Positions 13,919 through 22,227 of a DNA stretch of 64,000 nucleotides are shown here, piece after piece. Position numbers and translations under genes: made by a program. Origin of the DNA: a bacterium. GTDB lineage: Bacteria > Elusimicrobiota > Elusimicrobia > UBA1565 > UBA9628. Every line of letters begins with the position of its first letter. Position 1 is the first letter of the stretch. The stretch spans positions 638,808-702,807 of the forward strand of contig JAKAQO010000001.1 in the NCBI GenBank assembly GCA_021822495.1, in the 5' to 3' direction. The notes below the pieces were generated by a model. That model saw nothing but the letters and a program-made list of their open reading frames with translations. It ran no database searches and was not told the DNA's origin.

Positions 13919-15430
13919 CTAATTCGCGGTCAAGGTGTCGGCGGCAGAGAGGGCTTCAAACAGCTTTTCGGGAGTCTTGGCTGCAAAAAGGGTTTTTCTA
14001 AGGCCTTCATTAAAGACAAAACCCGCTAATCGGCTGAGAATTCGCAATTGAAAAACCGGAATCGAGGCCGGGGTCAAGATGAGAAAAGCCAGACGCACCG
14101 GGATATGGTCTGGCGACGGGAAAAGAACTGGTTTGGCGAATCGGGCGACGGCGATGAGAGGGGTTTTGAGCTCTGGAAGTCTTGCGTGAGGAAAAGCAAT
14201 TCCCCTTCCAAGCCCTGATGAAAACTTAAGCTCCCTGTCCCAGGCGGCGTCAAAAACTTTTCGAGCGTCCAATTCCGGATGAGCGTTGGAGAGAAGTTTA
14301 GCTAAGACGGCGATGGCAGATTTTCGATCCGAGGCTTCAACCCCAACCGTGACTGCGGGTAAAGAGAGTGAATCCGTTAGAGACCAGATTGCCCCCCGGT
14401 CAAACTCATCTTTGACCTCTCCAATGAGTTCTTCAACAATATCTTCAAGAGTGAGGAGTCCTGTAATGAGGCCCTTGTCGTTTTTGACCAAGGCCAGGTG
14501 AATTCCCCGATCGGGAAAGGTTTTGAGGAATTTATCTAAATGGTCCGATTCAGAGACAAAACTGACGTTTCTTTTTAAAACGTTAAGGTCGGGAGGGGTC
14601 GAGGCCTCGCGCAGAAAAATATCCTTGATATGGATGATGCCGATGGGGTTATCAATGTCCTGGTAACAGAGGGGATAACGGGAATAGCTTCTCTCTTGAA
14701 TCGTGTGAAGATTCTCTGTCCAACTTTTATCGACATAAAGAGCCGCGATTTCTTCTTTGGGCGTCATGGTTTCCGCGACGGTGGTTTGGCCGATATTGAA
14801 AAGATTTTCAATTAAAAGTAGGCGTTCGATAGGAATGGAGCCTTTTTCTTGAGTGGAATAAAGAAGAACCCGCATTTCCTCTTCCCCCACGATAGGCTCA
14901 TTCTCGCCGGCGGGTTTGAGGCCCAGTAATTTCAAAGCGCTCATGGAGCAAAAAGACATGAAAGCGATAGGCCAGCGAAAAAGATTGGTGAAGAGCTTAA
15001 GAGGCAGAGATCCCCAAAGGGCGATGGGTTCTGATTTTTGGAGCGCGATTCCTCTTGGGAGAAGTTCTCCAAATAGAACGTGGAGCCAGGTCAAAAAAAT
15101 CAGCGCTCCTGAAAGCGAAATCGCGGTCAGAGTTTCAGGTCCCAGCGGAATCCAGGGATGCGCCTTGAGATGGCGGGCAATGAGAGCCGCTAACTCCGGC
15201 TGCGCAATCCAGCCTAAGGCAATGGCGATGAGAGTCATCCCAAGCTGAATAGCCGCGAGATAATGATCGAGTTTTTTTTGCATCTCAATCACTCTTAAGG
15301 CCCGTGAGTTTCCGCGTTTGGACAAAACTTCCAACAGGGAAGGCCTGACCCGAACCAGGGCGTATTCCATGAGGACAAAGAGGGCGTTAAGCGAAATGAG
15401 AAGAACGGCAATTAAGAGAGCGTGGGGCAT
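13919..15430 (-). CDS. CNNM/CorC-type membrane protein fused to CBS pair and PTS EIIA-like domain
   Basis: A 503-residue protein in three parts: a DUF21 transmembrane domain (about 1-190), two CBS domains (about 205-330), and a C-terminal fructose/mannitol-type EIIA domain (about 345-500). The last has the phospho-histidine context GRGIAFPHARLPEL. CNNM/CorC proteins handle Mg2+ or other divalent cations. A fused EIIA domain suggests phosphorylation input, though no PTS partner lies here. Start chosen at 15430 because the membrane domain begins directly (MPHALLIAVLLISLNAL) with GGAAG upstream; a start at 15460 would add ten polar residues. Confidence 0.85.
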   Translation of the reverse strand: MPHALLIAVLLISLNALFVLMEYALVRVRPSLLEVLSKRGNSRALRVIEMQKKLDHYLAAIQLGMTLIAIALGWIAQPELAALIARHLKAHPWIPLGPETLTAISLSGALIFLTWLHVLFGELLPRGIALQKSEPIALWGSLPLKLFTNLFRWPIAFMSFCSMSALKLLGLKPAGENEPIVGEEEMRVLLYSTQEKGSIPIERLLLIENLFNIGQTTVAETMTPKEEIAALYVDKSWTENLHTIQERSYSRYPLCYQDIDNPIGIIHIKDIFLREASTPPDLNVLKRNVSFVSESDHLDKFLKTFPDRGIHLALVKNDKGLITGLLTLEDIVEELIGEVKDEFDRGAIWSLTDSLSLPAVTVGVEASDRKSAIAVLAKLLSNAHPELDARKVFDAAWDRELKFSSGLGRGIAFPHARLPELKTPLIAVARFAKPVLFPSPDHIPVRLAFLILTPASIPVFQLRILSRLAGFVFNEGLRKTLFAAKTPEKLFEALSAADTLTAN

Positions 15431-15487
15431 GGTTTTCTTCCGTAAGGACTGTTGAACCAACCATTCACTCGCCTAGGCTCGGTCATC

Positions 15488-15527
15488 AGTCCCTCTCTTT
15501 ATAGAATTTTAAGGACGGGACAATGCC
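15488..15527. repeat. 40-base dispersed repeat, copy 1 (AGTCCCT...GGGACAATGCC)
   Basis: Begins AGTCCCT and ends GGGACAATGCC. It aligns without gaps with 54807-54846, with 29 of 40 positions identical and both ends conserved. The terminal GTCCC and GGGAC can pair to form a hairpin. The stretch lies upstream of the CNNM gene, and a further ATCAGTCCC sits at 15552. Gene-free region 15431-15553 shows nothing else. Confidence 0.55.
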
Positions 15528-15553
15528 CACTTTATTATTAGTTGGGAGAGGCA

Positions 15554-16096
15554 TCAGTCCCATTTTGCCATTTCTTCGAGTATTTGAGACAAAACTTTTT
15601 TAAGTTCCCAGTCTTTTCCAGTTAAAACTTTAAGGCTGGTCGCCGATTCTAATTGCGGTCGATTATTGACATTGACTCCGATTCCAATGACCAGCCAGAA
15701 AAGGCGAGACTCGTTTCCGGCGGCTTCAATGAGAATTCCAGAAATTTTTTTCCACACCTCTTTTTCTTTTGCGTAAATATCGTTAGGAGGCTTGATTTTG
15801 GTTTCAATGCTGGAAGTTTTAAGAAGGGCTGTGGAAACCGCCTCGGCTGTCTTGAGGCTTAATTTCGCCAAAACCTTGGGGGATAATCGCGGTCTGAGGA
15901 TTAAAGAAAAATAAAGCCCGCCGTCCGGAGATTCCCAGGTTCTTTCCATGCGGCCTCTGCCCGCTTTTTGCTTTCTCGCCCAGACCAGGGTTCCGTTTTC
16001 GGCTCCCTCTTCGGCCAGCGCCTTGGCCGTATTTTGAGTTGATTCCATCTCCTCGGAAAAGACCAGGCACGAAATTCCGGGGAGAGATGAGCTCAC
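15554..16096 (-). CDS. birA: Biotin--protein ligase, short form
   Basis: A 180-residue biotin-acetyl-CoA-carboxylase ligase made of the catalytic domain alone. The biotin/ATP loop reads KAGRGRMERTWESPDGGLYFS, and KPPNDIY plus KISGILIEA are conserved. The N-terminal DNA-binding domain of bifunctional BirA is missing and the C-terminal SH3-like domain is short or absent. It should therefore attach biotin but not repress transcription. bioY at 53726 may thus be unregulated by BirA. The start has a poor ribosome-binding site. Confidence 0.88.
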   Translation of the reverse strand: MSSSLPGISCLVFSEEMESTQNTAKALAEEGAENGTLVWARKQKAGRGRMERTWESPDGGLYFSLILRPRLSPKVLAKLSLKTAEAVSTALLKTSSIETKIKPPNDIYAKEKEVWKKISGILIEAAGNESRLFWLVIGIGVNVNNRPQLESATSLKVLTGKDWELKKVLSQILEEMAKWD

Positions 16097-16133
16097 ACAT
16101 TCATTATTAACTTTTTATTAATTGTTTTCAACT

Positions 16134-16163
16134 TGAAACCAAACCCCTGGTTTTTTCGTAATC
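16134..16163 (+). promoter_or_regulatory. Sigma-W-like ECF promoter of the sigma gene
   Basis: TGAAACC (16134-16140), exactly 16 bases, CGTAATC (16157-16163). The same two heptamers with the same spacing recur at 16741-16770 before the anti-sigma gene. TGAAAC-N16-CGTA is the known consensus of Bacillus subtilis sigma-W, so this is very probably an autoregulated promoter recognised by the ECF sigma encoded just downstream. Confidence 0.85.
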
Positions 16164-16176
16164 TTTTATTGAGCTC

Positions 16177-16743
16177 ATGACGCGCCATGAAGAAGACCTT
16201 ATCGCGGTTCGCCGTTGCCTCAATCAGGAGCCGGCCGCTTTTCGCGAATTGGTCGAGCGTTATAAAAACCAGATATTCAGTTTGATTTTTCGTCTCGTGC
16301 GCAATCCATCCGACGCCGAGGATTTATCCCAGGAGACCTTCATTAAAGCGTTTAAGAATCTCGCTTCCTATGACGCGAATCGCCCCTTCATTACCTGGCT
16401 TTTTAAAATCGCCCATAACGCCTCCCTTGATTTCTTAAGGGCCAAAAAACCCGAGGCGATTTCTATTGACGAAGAAGAAGTCGGCGTCTATCCGGACTCT
16501 TCGGCTTCCATCGAGAAAGAACTGGAATCCGTTTTACAACGGGAATTTCTTGATCGGATATTAGCCTCCCTGCCGCCGCTTTATCAGGAAGCCTTGATCT
16601 TGCGCCATAAAGAGGGATTGGATTTAAAAGAGATAGCCCAAGTCCTCCAAATTCCGGAAGGCACGGTCAAGATTCGGTTATTTCGCGCCCGGGAGGCGCT
16701 CAAGAAAAAACTGGAATCTTTTGGCGGAGAGCCCTTGGTATGA
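16177..16743 (+). CDS. ECF sigma factor (RpoE/SigW-like)
   Basis: A 188-residue ECF sigma factor. Region 2 is seen as FRELVERYKNQIFSLIFRL and then PSDAEDLSQETFIKAFKNL, and region 4 as LPPLYQEALILRHKEGLDLKEIAQVL with the helix IPEGTVKIRLFRARE. It should direct RNA polymerase to TGAAAC/CGTA promoters such as the two flanking it. It is followed by a zinc-finger anti-sigma factor and two envelope proteins, the usual layout of an envelope-stress regulon. Start ATG at 16177 is about seven bases after the expected transcription start. Confidence 0.93.
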   Translation: MTRHEEDLIAVRRCLNQEPAAFRELVERYKNQIFSLIFRLVRNPSDAEDLSQETFIKAFKNLASYDANRPFITWLFKIAHNASLDFLRAKKPEAISIDEEEVGVYPDSSASIEKELESVLQREFLDRILASLPPLYQEALILRHKEGLDLKEIAQVLQIPEGTVKIRLFRAREALKKKLESFGGEPLV

Positions 16744-16770
16744 AACCTTTTTCCCGCGGTTTACGTAATC
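16741..16770 (+). promoter_or_regulatory. Second sigma-W-like promoter, before the anti-sigma gene
   Basis: TGAAACC (16741-16747), 16 bases, CGTAATC (16764-16770), identical in both boxes and spacing to 16134-16163. Its first three bases are the stop codon of the sigma gene. It would allow extra anti-sigma and downstream envelope protein when the sigma factor is active, an additional negative feedback. Confidence 0.83.
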
Positions 16771-16788
16771 TATGGTGAGGGAATTTAA

Positions 16789-17382
16789 ATGGACTGTGAA
16801 AAAATAAAGGCGAGTTTCGAGGAACTTTGGGATCAGCCTTCCGATTCTCTCTTGGGGGCGGAGGCGAAGCGGCATTTCGAGAAATGCGCCGCTTGCTTGG
16901 CGCGCTATGAGGAATTTCAAAGTTTTTCGCGGGCAATATCGTCTCTTCCTTATTTCTCCCCTCGGCTGGGCTTTACGGACAAGGTCTTGGCCGCCCTGAA
17001 TATCCAAAACGCTCCCGAGGCCTTGCCGTCGTGGCTTGCTTGGATGATGGGAGGGGCGATTTCTCTCGTGTTTTCTTGGATGATGGGCATTTTGTTTTTG
17101 GCGAGAGAACGTTTTAGTTGGAATAAAACCCTGGGGGCGATGAAACTGCTTCAAAACCCGCAAAAAATGAGAGTTTTCTTTCAGTTGCGGCTGGCCCGCG
17201 CCCCTTTGCTCGCTGAGCGCATCTTAAGGACGTTTCATGCGTTTAATTTTTTCATGGGACATTGGAACGCCGATTGGTTTGCGCAGTTGCCCGTGGCCGC
17301 GGTCATCGCCGGAATTTTTATAGAGGTTATCTTGCGCCCATCGCCGATTGGCGCTCAAAATAGAAAATGGAGGACGTTATGA
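16789..17382 (+). CDS. Zinc-finger (zf-HC2) membrane anti-sigma factor
   Basis: A 197-residue protein. Its N-terminal anti-sigma domain has Cys3 and the H-x3-C-x2-C signature in RHFEKCAAC, typical of zf-HC2 (ZAS) anti-sigma factors that sequester ECF sigmas. A first transmembrane helix lies at about 78-103 and a second hydrophobic segment near 165-182. GTGAGGG upstream gives a good ribosome-binding site. Preceded by its own ECF promoter and overlapping the next gene by four bases. The ligand or stress that releases the sigma is unknown. Confidence 0.85.
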   Translation: MDCEKIKASFEELWDQPSDSLLGAEAKRHFEKCAACLARYEEFQSFSRAISSLPYFSPRLGFTDKVLAALNIQNAPEALPSWLAWMMGGAISLVFSWMMGILFLARERFSWNKTLGAMKLLQNPQKMRVFFQLRLARAPLLAERILRTFHAFNFFMGHWNADWFAQLPVAAVIAGIFIEVILRPSPIGAQNRKWRTL

Positions 17383-18524
17383 CCCACGCGCGTAATCGAA
17401 AAATAAAAATAGGAATATTCCTTGTTTTGGCCGCCGTTTGCGGTTTCTTTGGAACGGCGCATGCCGCGGCTCATTCTCGCCCCAATTCAAAAAGCGAGTG
17501 GACCAGCGGAGAAGTTCGCGTCGCCAAGGGAGAGACGCTTGAAAAAGACGTTACAGCCAGCGGCCCCATTGTGATTGAGGGCGCTTTAAGAGGAGATTGC
17601 GTCGCCTTGGGCGGCCCGGTCAACATTAGCGGCAAGGTTTCGGGAGATTTGACTTCCTTGGGCGGTCCCGTCGCCGTGAGCGGGGATATCAAGGGAGATG
17701 TGTCTTCCCTGGGCGGCCCTGTTGAGATTTCGGGCAGAGTCGAAGGCGATATCTCCTCCATGGGTGGAGACGTGACTTTAGGGGATGGGGCTATTGTTCT
17801 AGGCGACGTCGCCTTGATGGGAGGTCGCTTGAACAAAGCTAAAACCGCCGTTTTGAAAGGAGATGTCTCCCATATGGATTGGGGTCTTCTTGGGCGTTTT
17901 GCCCCGCTGTTGTCGCGCTATGGCCGAAATGGGAATTGGGAAAAATTCGCGCTCGCGTATCGAATTTTTAGCTATGCGGCGTTTCTCTTTTTTACGGCCG
18001 GAATTGGGCTCATGCTTTTATTAATAACCGTTTTTTTCCCGAAGCAAGTCGAGACAATCTCCAACGCCGTGAGGAGGGATTTTTGGAAATCCACGGGGAT
18101 TGGAGCCCTAATTTTGATGCTCATTTCTCCCGGGCTTTTTTTGATGCTGGTCTCGGTGCTTGGAATTCCCCTCATTCCCATGGCAATTCTTCTTTTTTGC
18201 GCCGCCGTTTTGATGAGTCTGGCCGCCTTTAGCCTGATTGCGGCCGATAAATTTTACTTCTCCTTGAAAAAATCTCCGCCGGGAATTTTAGCCAAGGTTC
18301 TGATCGGATATCTGATACTGACTGGCCTCATGATTCTGGGAAAATTGATCGGCATTCTCGGCGATGCCGGAGATTTTTTTGGGGGAATGCTCATCTTTGC
18401 CGACATCATGGCGCTCGGTTTTGTGGTCATGGTCGGTTTGGGAGCCGTTTGGATGACGCGCATGGGAAGCCGCGCCGTGGAAATGGGCGCGGGAGTATCG
18501 TCAATGGAGGAGAAAAATTCATGA
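17379..18524 (+). CDS. Bactofilin-like polymer-forming repeat protein with membrane domain
   Basis: A 381-residue protein. A signal peptide (about 5-28) leads into a beta-helical repeat region (about 45-165) with recurring GGPV-x-I/V-SG and G-D-V/I-SS-L/M-GG units, as in bactofilins (polymer-forming cytoskeletal family). Four hydrophobic helices (about 195-360) form a membrane domain. It resembles fusions annotated as polymer-forming proteins in ECF-controlled operons. Start chosen at 17379: it overlaps the anti-sigma stop (ATGA) with GGAGG five bases upstream. Likely an envelope scaffold under sigma control; the precise role is unknown. Confidence 0.75.
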   Translation: MTHARNRKIKIGIFLVLAAVCGFFGTAHAAAHSRPNSKSEWTSGEVRVAKGETLEKDVTASGPIVIEGALRGDCVALGGPVNISGKVSGDLTSLGGPVAVSGDIKGDVSSLGGPVEISGRVEGDISSMGGDVTLGDGAIVLGDVALMGGRLNKAKTAVLKGDVSHMDWGLLGRFAPLLSRYGRNGNWEKFALAYRIFSYAAFLFFTAGIGLMLLLITVFFPKQVETISNAVRRDFWKSTGIGALILMLISPGLFLMLVSVLGIPLIPMAILLFCAAVLMSLAAFSLIAADKFYFSLKKSPPGILAKVLIGYLILTGLMILGKLIGILGDAGDFFGGMLIFADIMALGFVVMVGLGAVWMTRMGSRAVEMGAGVSSMEEKNS

Positions 18525-20140
18525 AGAAAACATTCTTAGCCGTGGTTTTATGTTGCGCGGGCTCTATCTGGTCTTGGGGCGCGGAAAAATCGTCGGAGGA
18601 GTCTTATCCCCAGGGTCAGGTGAAGGAAATTCATATCGGCATCCAAAGAGGAACAATCAATATCGTTTCCGCTCAAGGGCCAGTCAAACTCGAAATTCTC
18701 CGATTGGATCACATGGACAAATGCGATATCTCGACGACTGTCAAAAACGGGACGCTCCGCGTTCTCGCCAAAACGAAGGGCTGGCTGTGGAGCCATGGAA
18801 ATCTTGGAGATGGGGATGGAATTAAGATTCCCTATCACGAAAAAAGCGCGTGCGCGGTCTCGGTGACGGTCCAGGCCCCGCCGAATCTTCCGTTACGCAT
18901 CGCGGGTTCTTACGCCGATATCGCCGTGGGGAAGCGGAACGGTTCCGCGAAGTTTTCTCTCGCTTACGGGAAACTCAGTCTCAACGGCGTTAAGCAAAAA
19001 TTGCAAATTGACGGCATATCTAACATTGTTGACGGCGCGGCTGATTCTCAAGATGCCCGTATCAATTCCGTCGGGGGAATTCTGCGCTTAACATGGTCAG
19101 AATCTTCATTGCCTATTGACGGCGTTGAAATCAGCGAGGTTAATAGCGATAACATTTTGGAATTCCCGAAGGGGAGCAATGTCGAGATTGAGAAGTCGGG
19201 ATGGGTTCGCGTCTTGAATCAATTCGCGGGAAATGAAACAGAAAGCGCGAAAGGAAACAGAACTGTGAGGGTTCAGGTATCTGGGGTCAAAGGGACTCTT
19301 AAAATCGCTCAACTAAAGCGGCGCGGGAAGGATTTAAGTTCGAGGCCCCAGGCGCCTATTGAAAAAAATACGGCTCAGGCGGCGAAGCATTCTGGGAGCG
19401 TCTCTGACAGGGAAAAATTTACTGGTTCTCATCTCGCTATTGAATCAATAGATGAAGACATCACGCTTGACATGGGGAAATCAGGGGAAATCCGCTACGG
19501 ACTTTCATGCGTTCCAAATAAAAGTGGGATTTTTCTTTTTGGGGAGGGTCTTTGGACGACCAGCCAATCAACTCTGAACAAGGAAAGAGATGAAAATAAG
19601 GCGGATTTTTATTCTAAACAAGGCCGACTTGTAATTCATTCAGGGAAACATTGGTCCTGTAAGGCGAATATCCACATCCCGGAAAAGGTTTCAGTGGCGC
19701 TTGATGGCGTTAGCGGCGACATTCAGATTCTTCGGCGTTCAGGAGAGACGCGGGTTGTATCAGTGAGTGGAGACGTAAAAATTCAGGATTCAAAGGGAGC
19801 TGTTCGCGTGGAAACAGCGAGCGGGGATATCAAAATCAAAGATTCTAATGGCCCGATTCAGGCAAAATCTACAAGCGGCGACATCGAAATTATCGGCGGA
19901 ATGAAAGGCGTGATTGCAAAAGCGGTCAGCGGGGATATTTCAATTTCTGGCAGCGGACCTCAAACGTTAGCGAGGAGCATTAGCGGAGATATCACGTTTT
20001 CGCCTTGGGCTTTGAAGTCTTCCCAATGTATCGAGGATCATACTGGAACCGGCGATCTGAAAATGTCGCGCCCTTGGAAAATTTGTAAAAATTCGAGCGT
20101 TCGTTTTCAAACAACCAGTGGAGACATCACGATAAAATAG
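18521..20140 (+). CDS. DUF4097-family beta-repeat secreted protein
   Basis: A 539-residue secreted protein with a signal peptide (MKKTFLAVVLCCAGSIWSWG). The N-terminal part carries the DUF4097 pattern (GTINIVSAQGPVKLEI). The C-terminal third is a regular array of short beta units, each ending in SGD-I/V (VSGDIQI, VSGDVKI, ASGDIKI, TSGDIEI, VSGDISI, ISGDITF, TSGDITI), predicting a right-handed beta-helix or stacked sheet. The ATG overlaps the preceding stop with GGAGGAG upstream; an in-frame ATG at 18449 lies inside the upstream gene. Last gene of the ECF operon; its end overlaps convergent nadC by 14 bases. Confidence 0.78.
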   Translation: MKKTFLAVVLCCAGSIWSWGAEKSSEESYPQGQVKEIHIGIQRGTINIVSAQGPVKLEILRLDHMDKCDISTTVKNGTLRVLAKTKGWLWSHGNLGDGDGIKIPYHEKSACAVSVTVQAPPNLPLRIAGSYADIAVGKRNGSAKFSLAYGKLSLNGVKQKLQIDGISNIVDGAADSQDARINSVGGILRLTWSESSLPIDGVEISEVNSDNILEFPKGSNVEIEKSGWVRVLNQFAGNETESAKGNRTVRVQVSGVKGTLKIAQLKRRGKDLSSRPQAPIEKNTAQAAKHSGSVSDREKFTGSHLAIESIDEDITLDMGKSGEIRYGLSCVPNKSGIFLFGEGLWTTSQSTLNKERDENKADFYSKQGRLVIHSGKHWSCKANIHIPEKVSVALDGVSGDIQILRRSGETRVVSVSGDVKIQDSKGAVRVETASGDIKIKDSNGPIQAKSTSGDIEIIGGMKGVIAKAVSGDISISGSGPQTLARSISGDITFSPWALKSSQCIEDHTGTGDLKMSRPWKICKNSSVRFQTTSGDITIK

Positions 20141-20963
20141 GGATTTCCAAGCTCATATCCAAGGCCGGGGCGCTGTGGGTCAGGCGCCCGATGGAAATGC
20201 GGTCGGGGCCCAAAAGGGCGAGAGCGCGGATGTTTTGAAGGCTGACTCCGCCGGAAATTTCAATTTGAATTTTTTTTGAGAAAGCGCGAATGAGAGAAAT
20301 CGCTTCCTTAATTTGCGCGGGATTCATATTGTCAAGCAAAATCATATCAGGCTTAAGAGTCAGCGCGGCTTGAACCCGGCTGATCCTATCGGCTTCGATT
20401 TCGACTGGAATCTTGGGAAATTTTTTCTTGAGCGCGCTTAAGCCTTGTTTTAAATCTCCAAATTCCCAGTGATTGTCCTTGAGGAGGACCATGTCATAAA
20501 GCCCCATCCGGTGGTTTTCCCCGCCGCCGCATTTGACTGCATATTTTTCAAGGCTTCTCCAGCCCGGGAGGGTTTTTCGCGTGTCATGAATTTTGGCCGT
20601 TGTCCCCCTAATTTCTCTGACGAATTGACGGGTGAGAGTCGCAATTCCAGATAAATGCTGAAGAAAGTTAAGCGCGGTTCTTTCCGCCGTTAAAATCTTT
20701 CGGAAGCCTTTGATTTCAAAAATTTTCTGTCCGGCTTTGGCGTAGCGGCCGTCGGGAATGATGATTTTAACCTGGGCCGCGCGGTCGATTTTTTGAAAAA
20801 CCTGCTTGGCGATTTCGGTTCCGCAAATTATTCCGTCGGCTTTTAAAACGATGAAGCCTTGGATTTTTGCGCGGGGAGGAATAAAAAATCGGGTGGTTAA
20901 ATCGCCATTTTGGCCCAAATCTTCGGCCAAGGCTTTCTGGATAAGCCAATCAGGGGCTTTCAT
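20127..20963 (-). CDS. nadC: Nicotinate-nucleotide pyrophosphorylase (carboxylating)
   Basis: From the ATG at 20963 the product has 278 residues, the normal size for quinolinate phosphoribosyltransferase, which makes nicotinate mononucleotide in de novo NAD synthesis. Conserved parts include FLQHLSGIATLTRQFV, HDTRKTLPGWR, KCGGGENHRMGLYDMVLLKDNH and the C-terminal EISGGVSLQNI. The frame also extends upstream to an ATG at 21059, adding 32 residues foreign to the family. The 20963 start is preferred because the duplicated fragment at 23677 begins at exactly this codon. Ribosome-binding site weak at either start. The 5' end has lost its ancestral position behind uvrB. Confidence 0.93.
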   Translation of the reverse strand: MKAPDWLIQKALAEDLGQNGDLTTRFFIPPRAKIQGFIVLKADGIICGTEIAKQVFQKIDRAAQVKIIIPDGRYAKAGQKIFEIKGFRKILTAERTALNFLQHLSGIATLTRQFVREIRGTTAKIHDTRKTLPGWRSLEKYAVKCGGGENHRMGLYDMVLLKDNHWEFGDLKQGLSALKKKFPKIPVEIEADRISRVQAALTLKPDMILLDNMNPAQIKEAISLIRAFSKKIQIEISGGVSLQNIRALALLGPDRISIGRLTHSAPALDMSLEIPILS

Positions 20964-21048
20964 TCGTTTTTTCAAGGATTTTTCCTTATCCACGAAAAAC
21001 TCTTTTTTATATTGTGCGATGGAATATTTTAACAAATCATAGTGAAAC

Positions 21049-21067
21049 AGGGACTTCATCTGTCCCT
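21049..21067. repeat. AGGGAC...GTCCCT hairpin over alternative nadC start
   Basis: AGGGAC (21049-21054) and GTCCCT (21062-21067) pair around a 7-base loop. On the minus strand the loop contains the ATG at 21059 and the stem covers its Shine-Dalgarno-like AGGGA. It belongs to the family of GGGAC/GTCCC hairpins in this window and would disfavour initiation there. Confidence 0.45.
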
Positions 21068-21157
21068 ATTATTTAAGATGGGCGATTCTGGGGCGTCTTA
21101 TCCCCATCCAAAGGATAAATTTTACCTTCTGCCTCGCAAACTCATAAAATAAGGACA

Positions 21158-22153
21158 GTGAATTTAGAAATCCCCGCTTCTTGCCGGGCCGCCTTGGTTG
21201 ATTCCGCGTCGCGGAAACTGGTTTTGGGAAGCGTTCCCGTTTTCTCTCCCGGCGCGGGAGAGATATTGATTAAGGTCTCGGCGATGGGGGGCAATCGCCT
21301 GGATATCGATCAGAAAAAAGGGAATTACCGCCTTCCCGAGGGGGCTTCTCCGGTTTTGGGTCTTGAGGCGGCGGGAACCGTCGCGGCCGTTGGAGAAGGA
21401 GTTTCCCGCTATAAAACCGGAGATCGCGTCATGGCCTTGATGAACGGCGGGGCCTACGCGGAATATGCCGTCTCTCCCGAGGAAACGACTCTTCCGATTC
21501 CACCTTTGATGAGTTTCGAGGAAGCCGCCGCCGTTCCGGAGGCGTATTTGACCGTATGGTCGAACGTGTTCATGGACGCGAAACTTAAAGCCGGAGAGGT
21601 CCTTCTGGTGCATGGGGGAGCGAGCGGCGTGGGATCGGCGACGATACAAACCGCGAAATCTTTCGGCGCGGTCGTCATCGCCACGGCCGGCTCCGATGAA
21701 AAAGTAAGATTTTGCCTGGAACTTGGGGCTGATTGCGCCATTAACGACCGCGAGAAGGACTTCGAGACGGAAGCCTTGAAATTTCTTGGCGCAAGAAGAG
21801 TCGACGTCGTCTTTGACTGGATCGGGCCCCAATACCTTCAAAAACATTTATCGCTTTTGGGCCGCCGGGGAAGATTGGTTTTCATTGATTCGCGGAGTGA
21901 GGGAAGCCTTTCAATCGACCCCGGTTTCATTATGCGGAAAAATCTCATCATCACCGGTTCTCTTCTTCGCCCAAAGCCCTTGGAGGAAAAGCGCGCGATT
22001 GCGCTTGAGGTGGAAAACCGTCTTCTTCCGAAACTTGCCTCTGGGGAACTTTTGCCCCGGGTTTTTCGCGGTTTTCCGCTGGCCCGCGCGGAGGAGGCGC
22101 ATTGCGTGATGGAGTCCGGCAAGAGCCTGGGAAAAATAGTTCTGACGGTTTGA
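21158..22153 (+). CDS. NAD(P)H quinone oxidoreductase (PIG3-like MDR enzyme)
   Basis: A 331-residue zinc-free medium-chain dehydrogenase/reductase. The substrate domain carries GGNRLDIDQKKGNY and PVLGLEAAGTV; the cofactor site is LVHGGASGVGSATIQ (Rossmann GxSGVGS). It resembles the PIG3/QorB group, which reduce quinones one electron at a time with NADPH. GTG start with AAGGA upstream. It lies in the segment that separates nadC from its partial copy, so it may have arrived with that insertion. Confidence 0.88.
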   Translation: MNLEIPASCRAALVDSASRKLVLGSVPVFSPGAGEILIKVSAMGGNRLDIDQKKGNYRLPEGASPVLGLEAAGTVAAVGEGVSRYKTGDRVMALMNGGAYAEYAVSPEETTLPIPPLMSFEEAAAVPEAYLTVWSNVFMDAKLKAGEVLLVHGGASGVGSATIQTAKSFGAVVIATAGSDEKVRFCLELGADCAINDREKDFETEALKFLGARRVDVVFDWIGPQYLQKHLSLLGRRGRLVFIDSRSEGSLSIDPGFIMRKNLIITGSLLRPKPLEEKRAIALEVENRLLPKLASGELLPRVFRGFPLARAEEAHCVMESGKSLGKIVLTV

Positions 22154-22227
22154 GTCGTTCTAAAAAATTCAGCTCTACAATGATATTATAAACGGAACTA
22201 ATATAAAATAAAACAGGGTATATTCTG

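Noticed and set aside
15780-15810. Minus-strand TGAAACC inside birA
   Set aside because: The downstream box is CGAT at the wrong spacing and no gene starts nearby.
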